Origin: Bacillus sp. EB01
Lineage (GTDB): Bacteria > Bacillota > Bacilli > Bacillales > Cytobacillaceae
Direction of reading: 5' to 3'
Assembly (NCBI RefSeq): GCF_000613125.1
Contig: NZ_HG964497.1
Coordinates: 2,137,130-2,201,129, forward strand
DNA: 64,000 nt
The notes below the pieces were generated by a model. The model was not told the origin of the DNA. It saw only the letters and a list, made by a program, of their open reading frames with translations, and did no database searches. The stretch's first letter is position 1. Every line of letters begins with the position of its first letter. The position numbers and the translations under genes were made by a program. Of this stretch, positions 25,565-35,088 are shown piece by piece.

Positions 25565-26971
25565 CTAAGCTTGTATGATTTCCTCACTTTTTCTTAGAGC
25601 TTCCGGCAGCCCTGTTAGCATGTAGGCCATATGGACAATTCCTTGCTCCAAGTCAGCAAGCCGGATGGATTCATTTGGTGCATGAGCCCTCGATTTCACC
25701 CAGCCAACGCCAGTACTGACGATGGGAAGTCCGAGTTCTTCCCCAAAAATATACATCGGCCCTGTTCCCACAGAATTCGGAGCCAGTACACAGCCAGCTT
25801 CATATACTTCATTTGCTGTCTTCATTACATGCTTGACGAAAGGATCGTTAAAATCCGAACGATATGCCTTTTGGCCATTCAGTAATGTAACTTCAACATC
25901 ACCGAAACCATTCTCAATCAAATGCTTTTTTACACAAGCCATAATATGGTCGGGATCCTGGCCAGGAACGAGCCGGCAATCGAGTTTTGCCTTTGCAAGC
26001 TTGGGCAGAACTGTTTTTGAGCCTTCGCCCGTATACCCGCTGACAATGCCGCATATCGTCATTGTCGGATCGAACACCATTGCCTCGCGCGGGTCTTGGC
26101 CCTTCGCTGCAGTAATCAGTGGCCTTTTTAGACCGTAAAGCCTCTGAGTTGCCTGCTCGTCGAATGGCAAAGACTTAACCGCATTGATCTCCTCTTCAGT
26201 AGGAGGTATGATCCCGTCAAAGAAGCCATCAACCAAAATCTCATTTTGTTCATTTCTCAATGTTGCCAGCGCCTGGACAAGCCGCCATGCCGCATTGTCT
26301 ATATAAGCGCCGACCGAGGAATGCATATCAATATCTGCCCCCTCACACGTCAGCTCAAGGTACGCCATCCCTTTAATGCCCGCGACCATGTTGATTCGCT
26401 CTGCTTCGTCCTTGCCGCCAAACTCCCAGATGCAGGCATCGGCTGCAAAAAGTTCCTTGTATTTTTTCAAATAGTGCTCAAGGTTTGGACTGCCGATTTC
26501 CTCTTCGCCTTCAATCAAAAATTTCACATTGCAAGGAAGGCCACCCATCTCCTTCAGTACCTTAATTGCCGTAAGCCTGGCAACAAGGTCGCCTTTGTTA
26601 TCCGCCACACCCCTTGCAAAAAGGGCGTCATTTTCTATTATCGGTATAAATGGATCTGACTTCCATTCATCAAGCGGTTCAGGCGGCTGGACATCATAAT
26701 GGTTGTAAAACAATAACGTCTTTCCTGTGTCCCCAAATTCCCCGGCGGCAAAAAATGCATATACAACCGGGTTTCCCCCAAGGTCATTCAGGATTCTAAC
26801 TTCTCCGCCGGCTTCCTCTATCATCTTAGCAACATAGTCGACTGTTTCTTGAATTCCGAAATTTTGAGCGGAAATCGACGGCAGCTTCAAGTATTCCGTT
26901 AATACGCCAAGCGCGGCAGTTACCTTTTCACTTGTTTTCTGTTTTATTTTTTCCAATAACGGTTGTTCCAT
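25565..26971 (-). CDS. M20-family metallopeptidase (dipeptidase type)
   Basis: The 468-aa protein has the M20 metal-binding layout: first His-x-Asp in LLFYNHYDVQPPEP near residue 92, bridging Asp in ARGVADNKGDL, the catalytic EGEEEIGSPN and a C-terminal HAPNES. The middle dimerisation lid is present. Length and motifs fit cytosolic dipeptidases or aminoacyl-carboxypeptidases. It has no signal peptide. It stands alone; substrate not predictable. Confidence 0.9.
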   Translation of the reverse strand: MEQPLLEKIKQKTSEKVTAALGVLTEYLKLPSISAQNFGIQETVDYVAKMIEEAGGEVRILNDLGGNPVVYAFFAAGEFGDTGKTLLFYNHYDVQPPEPLDEWKSDPFIPIIENDALFARGVADNKGDLVARLTAIKVLKEMGGLPCNVKFLIEGEEEIGSPNLEHYLKKYKELFAADACIWEFGGKDEAERINMVAGIKGMAYLELTCEGADIDMHSSVGAYIDNAAWRLVQALATLRNEQNEILVDGFFDGIIPPTEEEINAVKSLPFDEQATQRLYGLKRPLITAAKGQDPREAMVFDPTMTICGIVSGYTGEGSKTVLPKLAKAKLDCRLVPGQDPDHIMACVKKHLIENGFGDVEVTLLNGQKAYRSDFNDPFVKHVMKTANEVYEAGCVLAPNSVGTGPMYIFGEELGLPIVSTGVGWVKSRAHAPNESIRLADLEQGIVHMAYMLTGLPEALRKSEEIIQA

Positions 26972-27177
26972 TGTAAAACTCCCTTCTGGTCATATTTATT
27001 TCGATGCACGAAGGATAATTCCTCTTATAAAAAATACAATACTTTATTTGTATGCAGCAAAATTAGAAACCTGTCCTTTTAACGGCAAAACTCCTCGGAC
27101 ACCATGAAACTTCTCTCATCAATCCATTTGTGAAATTGGGTAAAGAAACTGTGAGACTTTAACTTATGACAAAAAAA

Positions 27178-27199
27178 TACCCAGAACATTGTCTGGGTA
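27178..27199 (-). terminator. Terminator after the AAA ATPase gene
   Basis: ACCCAGA (27179-27185) pairs with TCTGGGT (27192-27198), followed on the minus strand by a T-run, about 30 bp beyond the stop at 27229. Confidence 0.85.
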
Positions 27200-27228
27200 A
27201 GTAAAATGTTGTGCCGGTACAGTTTTAT

Positions 27229-27960
27229 CTACTTTAGCAGATGGCGCAGAAGCCGTTCTCTGTCTTCAAAAAACTGCTTCATAATGGAATAGTGGGGTGT
27301 TTCCTCAAGTGTTGTTTCGTTGATTCCCTCTTCGGTTATCTGAATGATTTTTGCACCTGGATAGGCCATAATGATTGGGGAATGAGTTGAGATAATAAAT
27401 TGGGATCCATCATGGACGAGGTCATCAATCCTTGCAAGAAATGACATCTGCCTTAGCGGAGACAAAGCTGCTTCAGGTTCATCCAAAATATAAAGCCCAT
27501 CACCTTGAAACCTTTCGTTAAAGGCTGCAAAGAAGGATTCACCATGGGACATCTTATGAAGTGAGGTGCCTCCATATGATTCGACTGCTTTAATTTGATC
27601 AATATTGGTCGCCAAGTTGTAGAAGGTTTCAGCCCTGAAGAAGAAATTGTCAGTCGGCCTATAGGGTCCTTTAACGAGCCGCAAATAATTATGCAAATCG
27701 GAATGCGAATCGTAATTGGAGAAATTAAAATTCATTGTTCCGCCTTCCGGATTGAATCCGTAAGCAACGGCAATTCCTTCCAGCAGTGTTGACTTGCCCA
27801 TCCCATTCTCTCCGACAATATAGGTCACACAGGAATCAAAGGTAATCTCCTTGAAATTCCGAATAATTGGCAGTGTAAACGGATAGCAGTCCTGGCCCGC
27901 CGCTTCCTCCTCTTTCAGCTGAATTTTCCTGATATATTGCGATTCCCATTCAAGTTTCAA
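27229..27960 (-). CDS. AAA/ABC-type ATPase, SMC-like (putative predicted ATPase)
   Basis: The 243-aa protein is a stand-alone ABC-class ATPase of the predicted-ATPase/RecF-like type: Walker A VGENGMGKST, a degenerate signature KMSHGESFFAAF, Walker B GLYILDEPEAALSP and the switch histidine ISTHSPII. There is no nuclease partner next to it, so it is not an obvious OLD or Lamassu-like defence pair. The start is the TTG at 27960, six bases after AAGGGGG; the longer upstream frame has no ribosome site. Cellular role unknown. Confidence 0.8.
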   Translation of the reverse strand: MKLEWESQYIRKIQLKEEEAAGQDCYPFTLPIIRNFKEITFDSCVTYIVGENGMGKSTLLEGIAVAYGFNPEGGTMNFNFSNYDSHSDLHNYLRLVKGPYRPTDNFFFRAETFYNLATNIDQIKAVESYGGTSLHKMSHGESFFAAFNERFQGDGLYILDEPEAALSPLRQMSFLARIDDLVHDGSQFIISTHSPIIMAYPGAKIIQITEEGINETTLEETPHYSIMKQFFEDRERLLRHLLK

Positions 27961-28047
27961 AGATATCCCCCTTTTAACACGATTAATCTTCAGCACCAAT
28001 AAAGTCCAGGAAAGCTTCCTGGACTGGCACGCAGCTATGTAATTCGA

Positions 28048-28662
28048 TTATATACTTATATAAATAGTAACAGATAAATAGAGTATATACAGAACTAGTG
28101 CAAGGAAAGCCCCTGCCCAGCTAGTGTTCCCCTTTGCTTTTAGCCATTCCTTTTTTTCCAGGGGGGTCATGCTGCTTCGGTTCATTTGACTAAAACGGGT
28201 TTCCGCATATTTAAAATAAATATAATTCCCTAACAGTCCCATAAGAATCCATAAAGATAACACAAGGGTAAGAATTAAAACGGTAAAAACGCGGCCATAT
28301 GGTTGTTGATAATCGCTTAAATAAGCCAGGATATCCAGACCCACAAGCATTCCAATAATAGCAAGGACAGGGGCTGGCATTTTCCTGAATCCGAACCAGA
28401 CAGGCCCTAACAGGAACGCGGCCCAATTCCAGCTAAGTTTGGAGTCCCTATCTTCCAGGTGATTCCATTGTCTATGGTAGTATTCATAGTTTTCCCCAAT
28501 GAAGCATTCCTCCCTTTGGCTTTTTAAAAGGAAGCCTTTTTCATATTCAATATCAGCAGGTGGGACAAAACGCTGTTTGGGCCTTTCGTATATAGACTTT
28601 CCGCAATTGGAGCAAACTTTTTCATGGGCGGTGAGATACATTCCGCAAGATGTACAATACAT
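28048..28662 (-). CDS. Zinc-ribbon membrane protein with DUF2628-like region
   Basis: A 204-aa protein with an N-terminal zinc ribbon (CTSCGMYL, CSNCGKSI), then a segment WNWAAFLLGPVWFGFRKM typical of DUF2628 proteins, and three to four membrane segments. The ribbon would be cytoplasmic. Function unknown. No obvious operon partner. Confidence 0.75.
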   Translation of the reverse strand: MYCTSCGMYLTAHEKVCSNCGKSIYERPKQRFVPPADIEYEKGFLLKSQREECFIGENYEYYHRQWNHLEDRDSKLSWNWAAFLLGPVWFGFRKMPAPVLAIIGMLVGLDILAYLSDYQQPYGRVFTVLILTLVLSLWILMGLLGNYIYFKYAETRFSQMNRSSMTPLEKKEWLKAKGNTSWAGAFLALVLYILYLSVTIYISI

Positions 28663-28997
28663 CGTTTATTCCGCCTTCCAACACATGATTTTTAAGCTAA
28701 GGCAGTTAGTTTCAACTTTTTTCTGCTCATCATCCTCTTTTATTTTGTTTTTATGTATTTCTTCCTTAGCGGCAATAGGGTCTGTACAAAATTTACAAAT
28801 TAATGGCAGGCAGCAGTAAGCCCAGCGGAAGAATTATAGGGGAAAATACATAGGCTCCTATTAACACCTAAGTCTTTTATACTATTCTTCAAATTAATTG
28901 GAAAATCCTTCAAAAATTTACAAAAGACAAGAAATTTTCACATTTTTATAAAAATATAAAAAACCAAGCCCACTGGACTTAGCAGGCTTGGCATTTT
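28663..28997. other. Intergenic stretch
   Basis: No coding sequence supported. It holds the upstream region of the zinc-ribbon gene and, at 28964-28993, the terminator of the AspT-family gene. Nothing else was seen. Confidence 0.5.
28964..28993 (-). terminator. Terminator after the AspT-family gene
   Basis: CCAAGCC pairs with GGCTTGG around a 14-base loop, followed on the minus strand by a T-run. Confidence 0.8.
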
Positions 28998-30608
28998 TCA
29001 TAAGAAGAAAATCAATATTTGCGCTATGATCGCAACGAAAATGAGCGCGAACGGATAGGCTGCGGCATAGGCAATCGCAGGGTCATCGCTTTCCATTAGC
29101 TGGCTGGCAGCGCCGAGGCCAGGCGTGCTTGTCATTCCTCCGCATATCGCTCCGATGGAATGAATGATGCTGAGTTTGAACAGTCTTCTTGATAAAAAGT
29201 AGCCGACAATCATTGGGATAATGGTGATCAAAGCACCGCCAAATAACAGGCCGAAGCCTTCCTCGCTCACTACCTCAACAACGCCTTGCCCGGCAGTTGT
29301 CCCTGCACCTGCAAGGAACAAGACTAACCCAATATCACCAATGACCTGGTTGGATGGCTGGAAATAACGTGCCCGAATTGGACCAATTTTTCCAAAGTGG
29401 CCAATAATGAGTGCGATAAATAGCGGACCACCAGCAACTCCTAGCGTAATCGTCCCTAGCCCCGGTATTGGAATTGGGGCCATACCTGCAAGAATACCTA
29501 TCAGCAAAATTAAGCTTAATGAAAGGATATGGACATTCGTTACAGTGAGATTTTTACGGCTGAATAGCTTTTCGACATCATTCAATCTATCTTCACTGCT
29601 GACCGCAAGAAGAACATCCCCTCGCTCCATGCGCCATTTCGGGCTTTGATTATATTCAAAGCCGCCCCGTTCAATTCTGGTCACAGTGACTCCATACTTT
29701 CTTCTTAGTTCAAGCTCCCTCAATGTCTTGCCAATCATTTCCTCCGCGCCGACGGTAATTTTCCGAGGAACAATATGGTCATGATTTTCAAACTGGGTTT
29801 CGGCCTTTACACCGATTTGGCTGCAAAGCCTTTCAACATCCTCTTTCAAGCCTACAGCGACAAGATGGTCTCCGGTCAGGATGACTGTATCCCCAAGCGC
29901 AATGATGTTCCGATCGCCGCGAATGACACGGCTGATAACAACACTGTTGTACTGATTGAACTGCTGATTGAAATGAAGTTCCTTCAAAGTCATTTTATTC
30001 AATGATGGGTTTGTGACCTTGATTGTAATTACTTCAGGTGATTCCTCATTCCGGATTGGTCCAGATGTGGCCTCAAGGTCTTTTTTTAAATCAGTCTTTA
30101 ACAATTTAGGCAGAATTTGAACGAATAGGACCACACCAAGCACGCCAAATGGATAGGAAATACCATATCCAACTGATGCAATTGGGTCATTTGTTGCCTG
30201 CAAGGCTGCTGCTAGGCCTGGCGTGCTGGTCAGTGCACCTGTCATAATTCCGATACCTAGTGCCGGCGTAAGGTCAAACGCTTTTGTAACGAAGATTGTT
30301 ACAATTGCACCTGTAAGGACAATAAAAAGCCCTAGAATCCCAAATACCACTCCGCTAGTCCTCATCATCCTGAAAAAGCGCGGGCCCGCCTGAAGTCCAA
30401 CAGCAACTATGAATAAACTAAGTCCCAGCTGCTGGATAGTTTCATTTATTTGATAGCCAAAATGGCCGAATATCATCGCTACAAAAAGGACACCCGAAGT
30501 CCCAAGGCTTAAGCCTTTGACACTCAGCTTCCCAAGAACCGAACCGAGAAACAGGATCACAAACAGTAAAAACAGCTGTTCCTCGAGCAAACGTGTCAGA
30601 TAATCCAT
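28998..30608 (-). CDS. AspT/YidE-family transporter with two TrkA-C domains
   Basis: The 536-aa protein consists of two homologous membrane halves (each with the family motif STPGLAAA or STPGLGAA) around two RCK_C/TrkA-C domains in the middle (about residues 195-360, ITVGAEEMIGKTLREL). This is the aspartate:alanine antiporter/YidE-YbjL family. RCK_C domains in such carriers may bind c-di-AMP or other nucleotides. Substrate unknown. It has its own promoter and terminator. Confidence 0.88.
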   Translation of the reverse strand: MDYLTRLLEEQLFLLFVILFLGSVLGKLSVKGLSLGTSGVLFVAMIFGHFGYQINETIQQLGLSLFIVAVGLQAGPRFFRMMRTSGVVFGILGLFIVLTGAIVTIFVTKAFDLTPALGIGIMTGALTSTPGLAAALQATNDPIASVGYGISYPFGVLGVVLFVQILPKLLKTDLKKDLEATSGPIRNEESPEVITIKVTNPSLNKMTLKELHFNQQFNQYNSVVISRVIRGDRNIIALGDTVILTGDHLVAVGLKEDVERLCSQIGVKAETQFENHDHIVPRKITVGAEEMIGKTLRELELRRKYGVTVTRIERGGFEYNQSPKWRMERGDVLLAVSSEDRLNDVEKLFSRKNLTVTNVHILSLSLILLIGILAGMAPIPIPGLGTITLGVAGGPLFIALIIGHFGKIGPIRARYFQPSNQVIGDIGLVLFLAGAGTTAGQGVVEVVSEEGFGLLFGGALITIIPMIVGYFLSRRLFKLSIIHSIGAICGGMTSTPGLGAASQLMESDDPAIAYAAAYPFALIFVAIIAQILIFFL

Positions 30609-30782
30609 TAATAATATCCTCCGTATAGAACTACATTTTACAATTTCAACTTTCCAATTCTATCATGTTTTAAATTAATGTCTATCGTTCGGTAAAAAAG
30701 TTCATCGGAATGTAAAAACTTCCGTCCGGTATACACCAAACCTTGCACCCGGGACACAATGGCTCCATTAAAACACACCCTC

Positions 30783-30842
30783 TTCGTCCACCCCAAACGG
30801 ACAAAATTCATGAAATGTCCACAGCAGGGGTCTGACCCCTTT
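30783..30842. repeat. Interspersed repeat D, copy 1
   Basis: Two small hairpins: TCCACCCCAAACGGA and, after ATGTCCACAGCA, the palindrome GGGGTCTGACCCC. The same layout recurs at 31546, 37916 and 60572. Confidence 0.8.
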
Positions 30843-30929
30843 TTCTCATTTCCCAGTTCACAAATAGAGATAAATCAAGTAGACTATATTAAAACCTGAA
30901 ATTCTTATAAGAAAGGTTGGTTTTACTTT

Positions 30930-31364
30930 ATGACTGAAACTGTGCGTTCGATTCCTCGTCCGCTTGTCAGGACGAATCAATGGGTAATTGTTATAAGTGT
31001 TGTGGCTACATGGCTCACTGGCCAGGTATGGATTCTGGCTATCCCTCTTGTTGCTGGGCTGATGGGGCTTTTCTTTGGGTTCAATCCTATTATGAGGTTC
31101 GCCAGGCTTTTCCTGAAAAAAGAACCTTCTGCCTATATCCCGGAGGAATGGAATCAGCAGCAGTTCAATCAGGCAATCTCGGTTGTTTGTCTGGCAGGCG
31201 GTCTGGCGGGATATGCCTTTGGCTGGAACACACTTGGCCATGCTTTCACAATTATGGTGGCCATTGCAGCATTTGTCGCTATCCTTGGCTTCTGCATCGG
31301 CTGCTTCATCCGATTCCAATACATTCAATGGCGCGCTAAGAAACGAATTGGAAATCAGCATTAG
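30930..31364 (+). CDS. DUF4395 membrane protein
   Basis: The 144-aa product has the DUF4395 features: IPRPLVRTNQWVIV near the N-terminus, FNPIMRF, and a C-terminal GFCIGCF with paired cysteines, plus four membrane segments. Members often occur with thiosulfate or rhodanese-type redox genes, but none is adjacent here. Function unknown. AGAAAGG lies upstream of the ATG with somewhat long spacing. Confidence 0.8.
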   Translation: MTETVRSIPRPLVRTNQWVIVISVVATWLTGQVWILAIPLVAGLMGLFFGFNPIMRFARLFLKKEPSAYIPEEWNQQQFNQAISVVCLAGGLAGYAFGWNTLGHAFTIMVAIAAFVAILGFCIGCFIRFQYIQWRAKKRIGNQH

Positions 31365-31372
31365 CATATAAA

Positions 31373-31415
31373 AACGAGGGGTCCACTTTACTTCTGGACC
31401 ACCCTCGTTTTTTTC
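31373..31415. terminator. Terminator after the DUF4395 gene
   Basis: AACGAGGG pairs with CCCTCGTT, with inner GTCCA/TGGAC pairing, followed by a T-run. Confidence 0.88.
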
Positions 31416-31545
31416 GTTATCATTCTTAAATATTTCTATCGCCCTAAGTAATAGAAGGGTTTTCCTTAATCATCTCACAGTTTTCATTAACCACTTAAAA
31501 ACCAATCTTACATAACTCCTCAGCCATATCTTCCAGGCTTCTCCC

Positions 31546-31606
31546 ACCCGTCCATCTCACACGGACAAAAACTGTAAAATGTCCACGATAGGGGTCTGAC
31601 CCCTGC
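31546..31606. repeat. Interspersed repeat D, copy 2
   Basis: GTCCATCTCACACGGAC hairpin followed by ATGTCCAC and AGGGGTCTGACCCCT. It lies just past the stop of the large permease gene. Confidence 0.8.
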
Positions 31607-31617
31607 ACTTTGCCCCC

Positions 31618-34179
31618 TCAAATACTCTCCTGCCTCAACCCGTCGATGATGTTTTGGGTTTTGATTTTGCGGCTGGAGTAGAGCATGGCGGATGTAACAA
31701 TTAGGAAAATGGCGATTGTTGCATAGGCTATGCTTGACCAGGGCAGCTCGAAGCCGTACTCAAAGGTGCTGCTTAAGGACAGATAGATGAGGTACATAAG
31801 GCCAATGCTGATTGGAAGACCGTAGGTTAGTGCCTTCACACCGTAAAAGATGCTTTCGTAATTCGTCATCTTACTGAACCCTTTAGGCGTCATCCCGACT
31901 GATTTCAGCATTGCGAACTCGCGCGTCCTCAGTGAAATGCTCGTTGAAATCGTATTGAGAATATTAGCGATGGAAATCAGACTGATCAAAACGATGAACC
32001 CATACGTGAATAGTGACATGAACAAAATAAGGTTATCGTTGTTTTGCCGCTGTTTATAAACGTTATAGATATGCAGCCCCTGCAAGTTCATTTCTTCTAT
32101 CTCTGCCTGAGTCTCAAGCGGATCCGTGCTTTTTACGACAAGATAATTATCATACTGGTTATCTAGTTTTGCAGCCAGTTGATCCAATATCTTTTCCGGA
32201 ACAAGAACCGGAACATCGCCCATTCCCGTTTGAATGCCCATTGGAGCCTCATCAACAAAACCAGCTATCGTCAACTTGCCGGCTGGCTCGCGGCTGCCTG
32301 TATCATAATTTGGAACACTGAGGTCCAGCGTATGTCCCACTTCAGTTTCAATACTCCGCTCTTCAATAAACTTCCCAGTCTCCCCATCCTGGTAGGTGGT
32401 ATTTTCAATTACAATGCCTGCAGGATTTTTGGGATTCGCAAACGTTGCAGGATTGACACCCGCTTTTTCGGCAACTGCTGCAAAACTTTTTTCATCAAGC
32501 CCGTAAAGGACCACGATATAGGGAACCTTTCCATCCTTCATCATGGACTTGTCGACCCTGCCCGGTTCCTGCATACTCTTGGGCAGCTGGTTCATTTCAA
32601 GATGAGTTTCCACTGAAAAAGGTTTAATCAGGCTATAATCGGTAACATGTTTCAAGCTTGAAAACGGCTTAAGCTGCTCGATTTGCCCATCACTAGCGAA
32701 GAATACCTTCATATCATAATCCACCTTTTCCTGTGACAGGACAAATGACTTTTTCAAGTTATCTGTGAAAAAGGATACTGTCAGAAAGAGGACAAGGCTG
32801 ATAACGAGTGAGAAAACAGTTGCCCGGTACCGCTTCTTGTTGCGTATAATATTCTTTAATCCGATTTCAGCTTCAATCCCGAACAGCCTGCGAACGAATT
32901 TCGAGGTTTTAACGCTTTTGCCAGTCAGCTTAACATCCTGGGTCTGGCGGATTGCATCAATCGCAGAAATCTTCGATGCCTTCCTCGCCGGCCAATACGT
33001 CGAAATAAAAATCGTCAGAATTGAAACAGCACAGGCAACCAGGATGCTCATCGGGGTTACCACAATGCGAAGCCGCTCTGATGTTTCAAATACCTCGCTA
33101 ATTAATGCATTACTAAACCAAAATGTTACAGCCAAGCCTGCCAGTCCCGCTAAAATGCCAAGCGGGATGCTGATGCCTCCAATGACGACACCTTCAAAAA
33201 AGACTGAATTACGTTTCTGCTTTTTGGTCGCCCCGACACTTGAGAGCATCCCAAGATGCCTGGCCCGCTCAGAGACACTAATGGCAAATGCATTGTAAAT
33301 CAGAGAAACAGACCCAATGACGATGATGGCCATGATGATGGCTGAAAGCGTATAGAGTGTCAGCCTAAGCTCACTATTGTCGGTTACCCCGTAGAGGCGA
33401 AGCAAAGTATCATTATACGAAACTTCCTTGATGCCAAGCTTATCTGCAAGTCTTTGCGTGTAGTCATACAAGTCGTTTGTAATGGAGGCAGCCACGACGG
33501 TAGCATGGACCGGTTTACTTTTTCCAATAGCGGTCTTATCAATATAGGTAAAGGCGGAATAGGCTGGTGACCACGAGTTTTCCCAGTTCGGAGTTTCAAT
33601 GAACCCGGTAATTGTATACTTTCCAGTGCCAGACTTCTCAAATGTTTCAATCAGCTTGTCGCCTTGCTTCTGATATGGGTCATTTTGGGTTAGCGGAGTT
33701 CCTTCCAATTTCCGATCGCCGAGTTCAAGATTCAGTGTGTCACCTATTTTATAGGTTTCTTGCAGCTCTTTGACCAGTACGATTTCATTTGGCGCTTTTG
33801 GAAATCGGCCTGCTTCGAGCTTAATTTGAAATTGTGAGAAGCCTTGCTCGCTGTAGCCTTTTAGAAAAAGAAACGGTTTTTCTCTTTTTGCGGTACTTTC
33901 CACAGGGGCAAAGCCGAAATCGCTGGACAGAATCAGCTTGTTCGTTTCCTTGTCATTTTCGATTGCTTCAAGCTGCACGGCATCGACATCTTTGTATAAA
34001 ACATGCCACTCGCCCTCATCCGCGATTGCATCCCGCTTCATTAAATCAAGGAAAGATACACCGAGCGTAGATACTGCGGTCAGCATGGCAACAGAGATGA
34101 TGACTCCGAAGATGGTGACAAGAGTTCTTCGCTTATTCTCCTTCAGATGCCGAACGGTCAATTTATTGACGATATTCAT
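31618..34179 (-). CDS. FtsX-type ABC permease, 853 aa
   Basis: This large permease contains two FtsX units: an N-terminal segment (TLVTIFGVIISVAML), an extracytoplasmic domain, then three segments around residues 275-400, and a second copy from about residue 450. That gives about eight membrane segments and two big outside domains, unlike the ten-TM BceB with one. It overlaps the ATPase gene by 4 bp, so they are coupled. With the kinase/regulator pair upstream it makes an envelope-stress or antimicrobial-peptide module. The substrate is unknown. Confidence 0.88.
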   Translation of the reverse strand: MNIVNKLTVRHLKENKRRTLVTIFGVIISVAMLTAVSTLGVSFLDLMKRDAIADEGEWHVLYKDVDAVQLEAIENDKETNKLILSSDFGFAPVESTAKREKPFLFLKGYSEQGFSQFQIKLEAGRFPKAPNEIVLVKELQETYKIGDTLNLELGDRKLEGTPLTQNDPYQKQGDKLIETFEKSGTGKYTITGFIETPNWENSWSPAYSAFTYIDKTAIGKSKPVHATVVAASITNDLYDYTQRLADKLGIKEVSYNDTLLRLYGVTDNSELRLTLYTLSAIIMAIIVIGSVSLIYNAFAISVSERARHLGMLSSVGATKKQKRNSVFFEGVVIGGISIPLGILAGLAGLAVTFWFSNALISEVFETSERLRIVVTPMSILVACAVSILTIFISTYWPARKASKISAIDAIRQTQDVKLTGKSVKTSKFVRRLFGIEAEIGLKNIIRNKKRYRATVFSLVISLVLFLTVSFFTDNLKKSFVLSQEKVDYDMKVFFASDGQIEQLKPFSSLKHVTDYSLIKPFSVETHLEMNQLPKSMQEPGRVDKSMMKDGKVPYIVVLYGLDEKSFAAVAEKAGVNPATFANPKNPAGIVIENTTYQDGETGKFIEERSIETEVGHTLDLSVPNYDTGSREPAGKLTIAGFVDEAPMGIQTGMGDVPVLVPEKILDQLAAKLDNQYDNYLVVKSTDPLETQAEIEEMNLQGLHIYNVYKQRQNNDNLILFMSLFTYGFIVLISLISIANILNTISTSISLRTREFAMLKSVGMTPKGFSKMTNYESIFYGVKALTYGLPISIGLMYLIYLSLSSTFEYGFELPWSSIAYATIAIFLIVTSAMLYSSRKIKTQNIIDGLRQESI

Positions 34180-34859
34180 GGCCGGATCACCTCGTCCCTG
34201 GCAATGCGGCCATCCTCGATTGCAATCACCCGGTCAGCCTGAAGCGCAATTCGCTCATCATGGGTAATCACAATCAGCGTCTGCTTGTATGTCTTATTGA
34301 ACATTTTCAGCAATTCCATAATTTCTTCACTGTTTTTCGAGTCAAGATTGCCGGTCGGTTCATCGGCCAACAGCAGAGCCGGATTGCTGATCAATGCCCG
34401 GCCGATTGAGACCCGCTGCTGCTGGCCCCCAGAAAGCTGATTCGGCAAATGGCCCATTCGGTTCTCCAAGCCAAGAATTGATGAAATCTCCTGCAAATGC
34501 TTGCCATCAACCTTCTGTTCATCAAGCAGCATCGGCAGAGTCATATTTTCTTCAACAGACAGAATCGGAATCAGGTTATAAAACTGATAAATCAGCCCGA
34601 TTTGACGGCGCCTGAAAATCGCAAGCTGCGTTTCATCAAGCTTATATATATCGGTATTATCAATCAGCACCAGGCCATCTGTGGGACGGTCAACACCGCC
34701 AAGCATATGAAGCAGCGTCGATTTGCCCGAACCAGACGGGCCGACAATTGCGACAAACTCCCCTTTTTTCACCGAAAACGACACATTGTCAAGTGCCCGG
34801 ACCGCGGTTTCGCCCTTCCCATACACTTTAGACAGATTCTCTATCTTTAAAATTTCCAT
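34176..34859 (-). CDS. ABC exporter ATP-binding protein (MacB/LolD type) of the two-component-linked module
   Basis: The 227-aa ATPase has Walker A GPSGSGKST, Q-loop YQFYNLIPILSV, signature LSGGQQQR, Walker B LLLADEPTGNLDS and VITHDERI. It energises the 853-aa permease it overlaps. It is preceded by a promoter with a four-block operator at 34908-34946 that also occurs ahead of the glycosylation cassette at 43.2 kb. It is separated from the kinase gene by about 230 bp, so it is a separate transcription unit under activator control. Confidence 0.93.
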   Translation of the reverse strand: MEILKIENLSKVYGKGETAVRALDNVSFSVKKGEFVAIVGPSGSGKSTLLHMLGGVDRPTDGLVLIDNTDIYKLDETQLAIFRRRQIGLIYQFYNLIPILSVEENMTLPMLLDEQKVDGKHLQEISSILGLENRMGHLPNQLSGGQQQRVSIGRALISNPALLLADEPTGNLDSKNSEEIMELLKMFNKTYKQTLIVITHDERIALQADRVIAIEDGRIARDEVIRP

Positions 34860-34891
34860 ACGATAACCCCCAACATGTTCTTGATGGCTTC

Positions 34892-34897
34892 AGTATA
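34892..34897 (-). promoter_or_regulatory. -10 box of the ABC transporter promoter
   Basis: TATACT on the minus strand lies 10 bp downstream of the operator at 34908 and about 33 bp before the ATG at 34859. There is no good -35 hexamer 17 bp upstream, as expected for an activator-dependent promoter. Confidence 0.65.
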
Positions 34898-34907
34898 TCT
34901 GCCTAAA

Positions 34908-34946
34908 ATGACTCTTCCGTGACTCTCACGTGACAGTTTAGTCACT
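34908..34946 (-). promoter_or_regulatory. Four-block, 11-bp-period operator ahead of the ABC transporter
   Basis: Plus-strand hexamers ATGACT (34908), GTGACT (34919), GTGACA (34930) and GTCACT (34941) are each 11 bp apart. The identical arrangement occurs at 43225-43263. Direct repeats with one-turn spacing are typical of OmpR/PhoB-family response regulators, and such a regulator is encoded at 36095-36778. Confidence 0.8.
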
Positions 34947-35088
34947 TAAGAGCTTTTTTTTGGAAAAATTGGTCGATACCATGCAGTCACCATCTCAAGC
35001 TGAATACGCAAAGCTTTTTCACAAAAAGGCCGGCCCCGCCCTTGTCACTGGCAAAGCCCGCCTAAATAGCTTTTTCACACTCCGGGCA

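Noticed and set aside
27229-27960. Defence system (OLD- or Gabija-like) based on the SMC-like ATPase
   Set aside because: There is no adjacent nuclease, helicase or TOPRIM gene and no mobile context; it is a stand-alone ATPase found widely in chromosomes.
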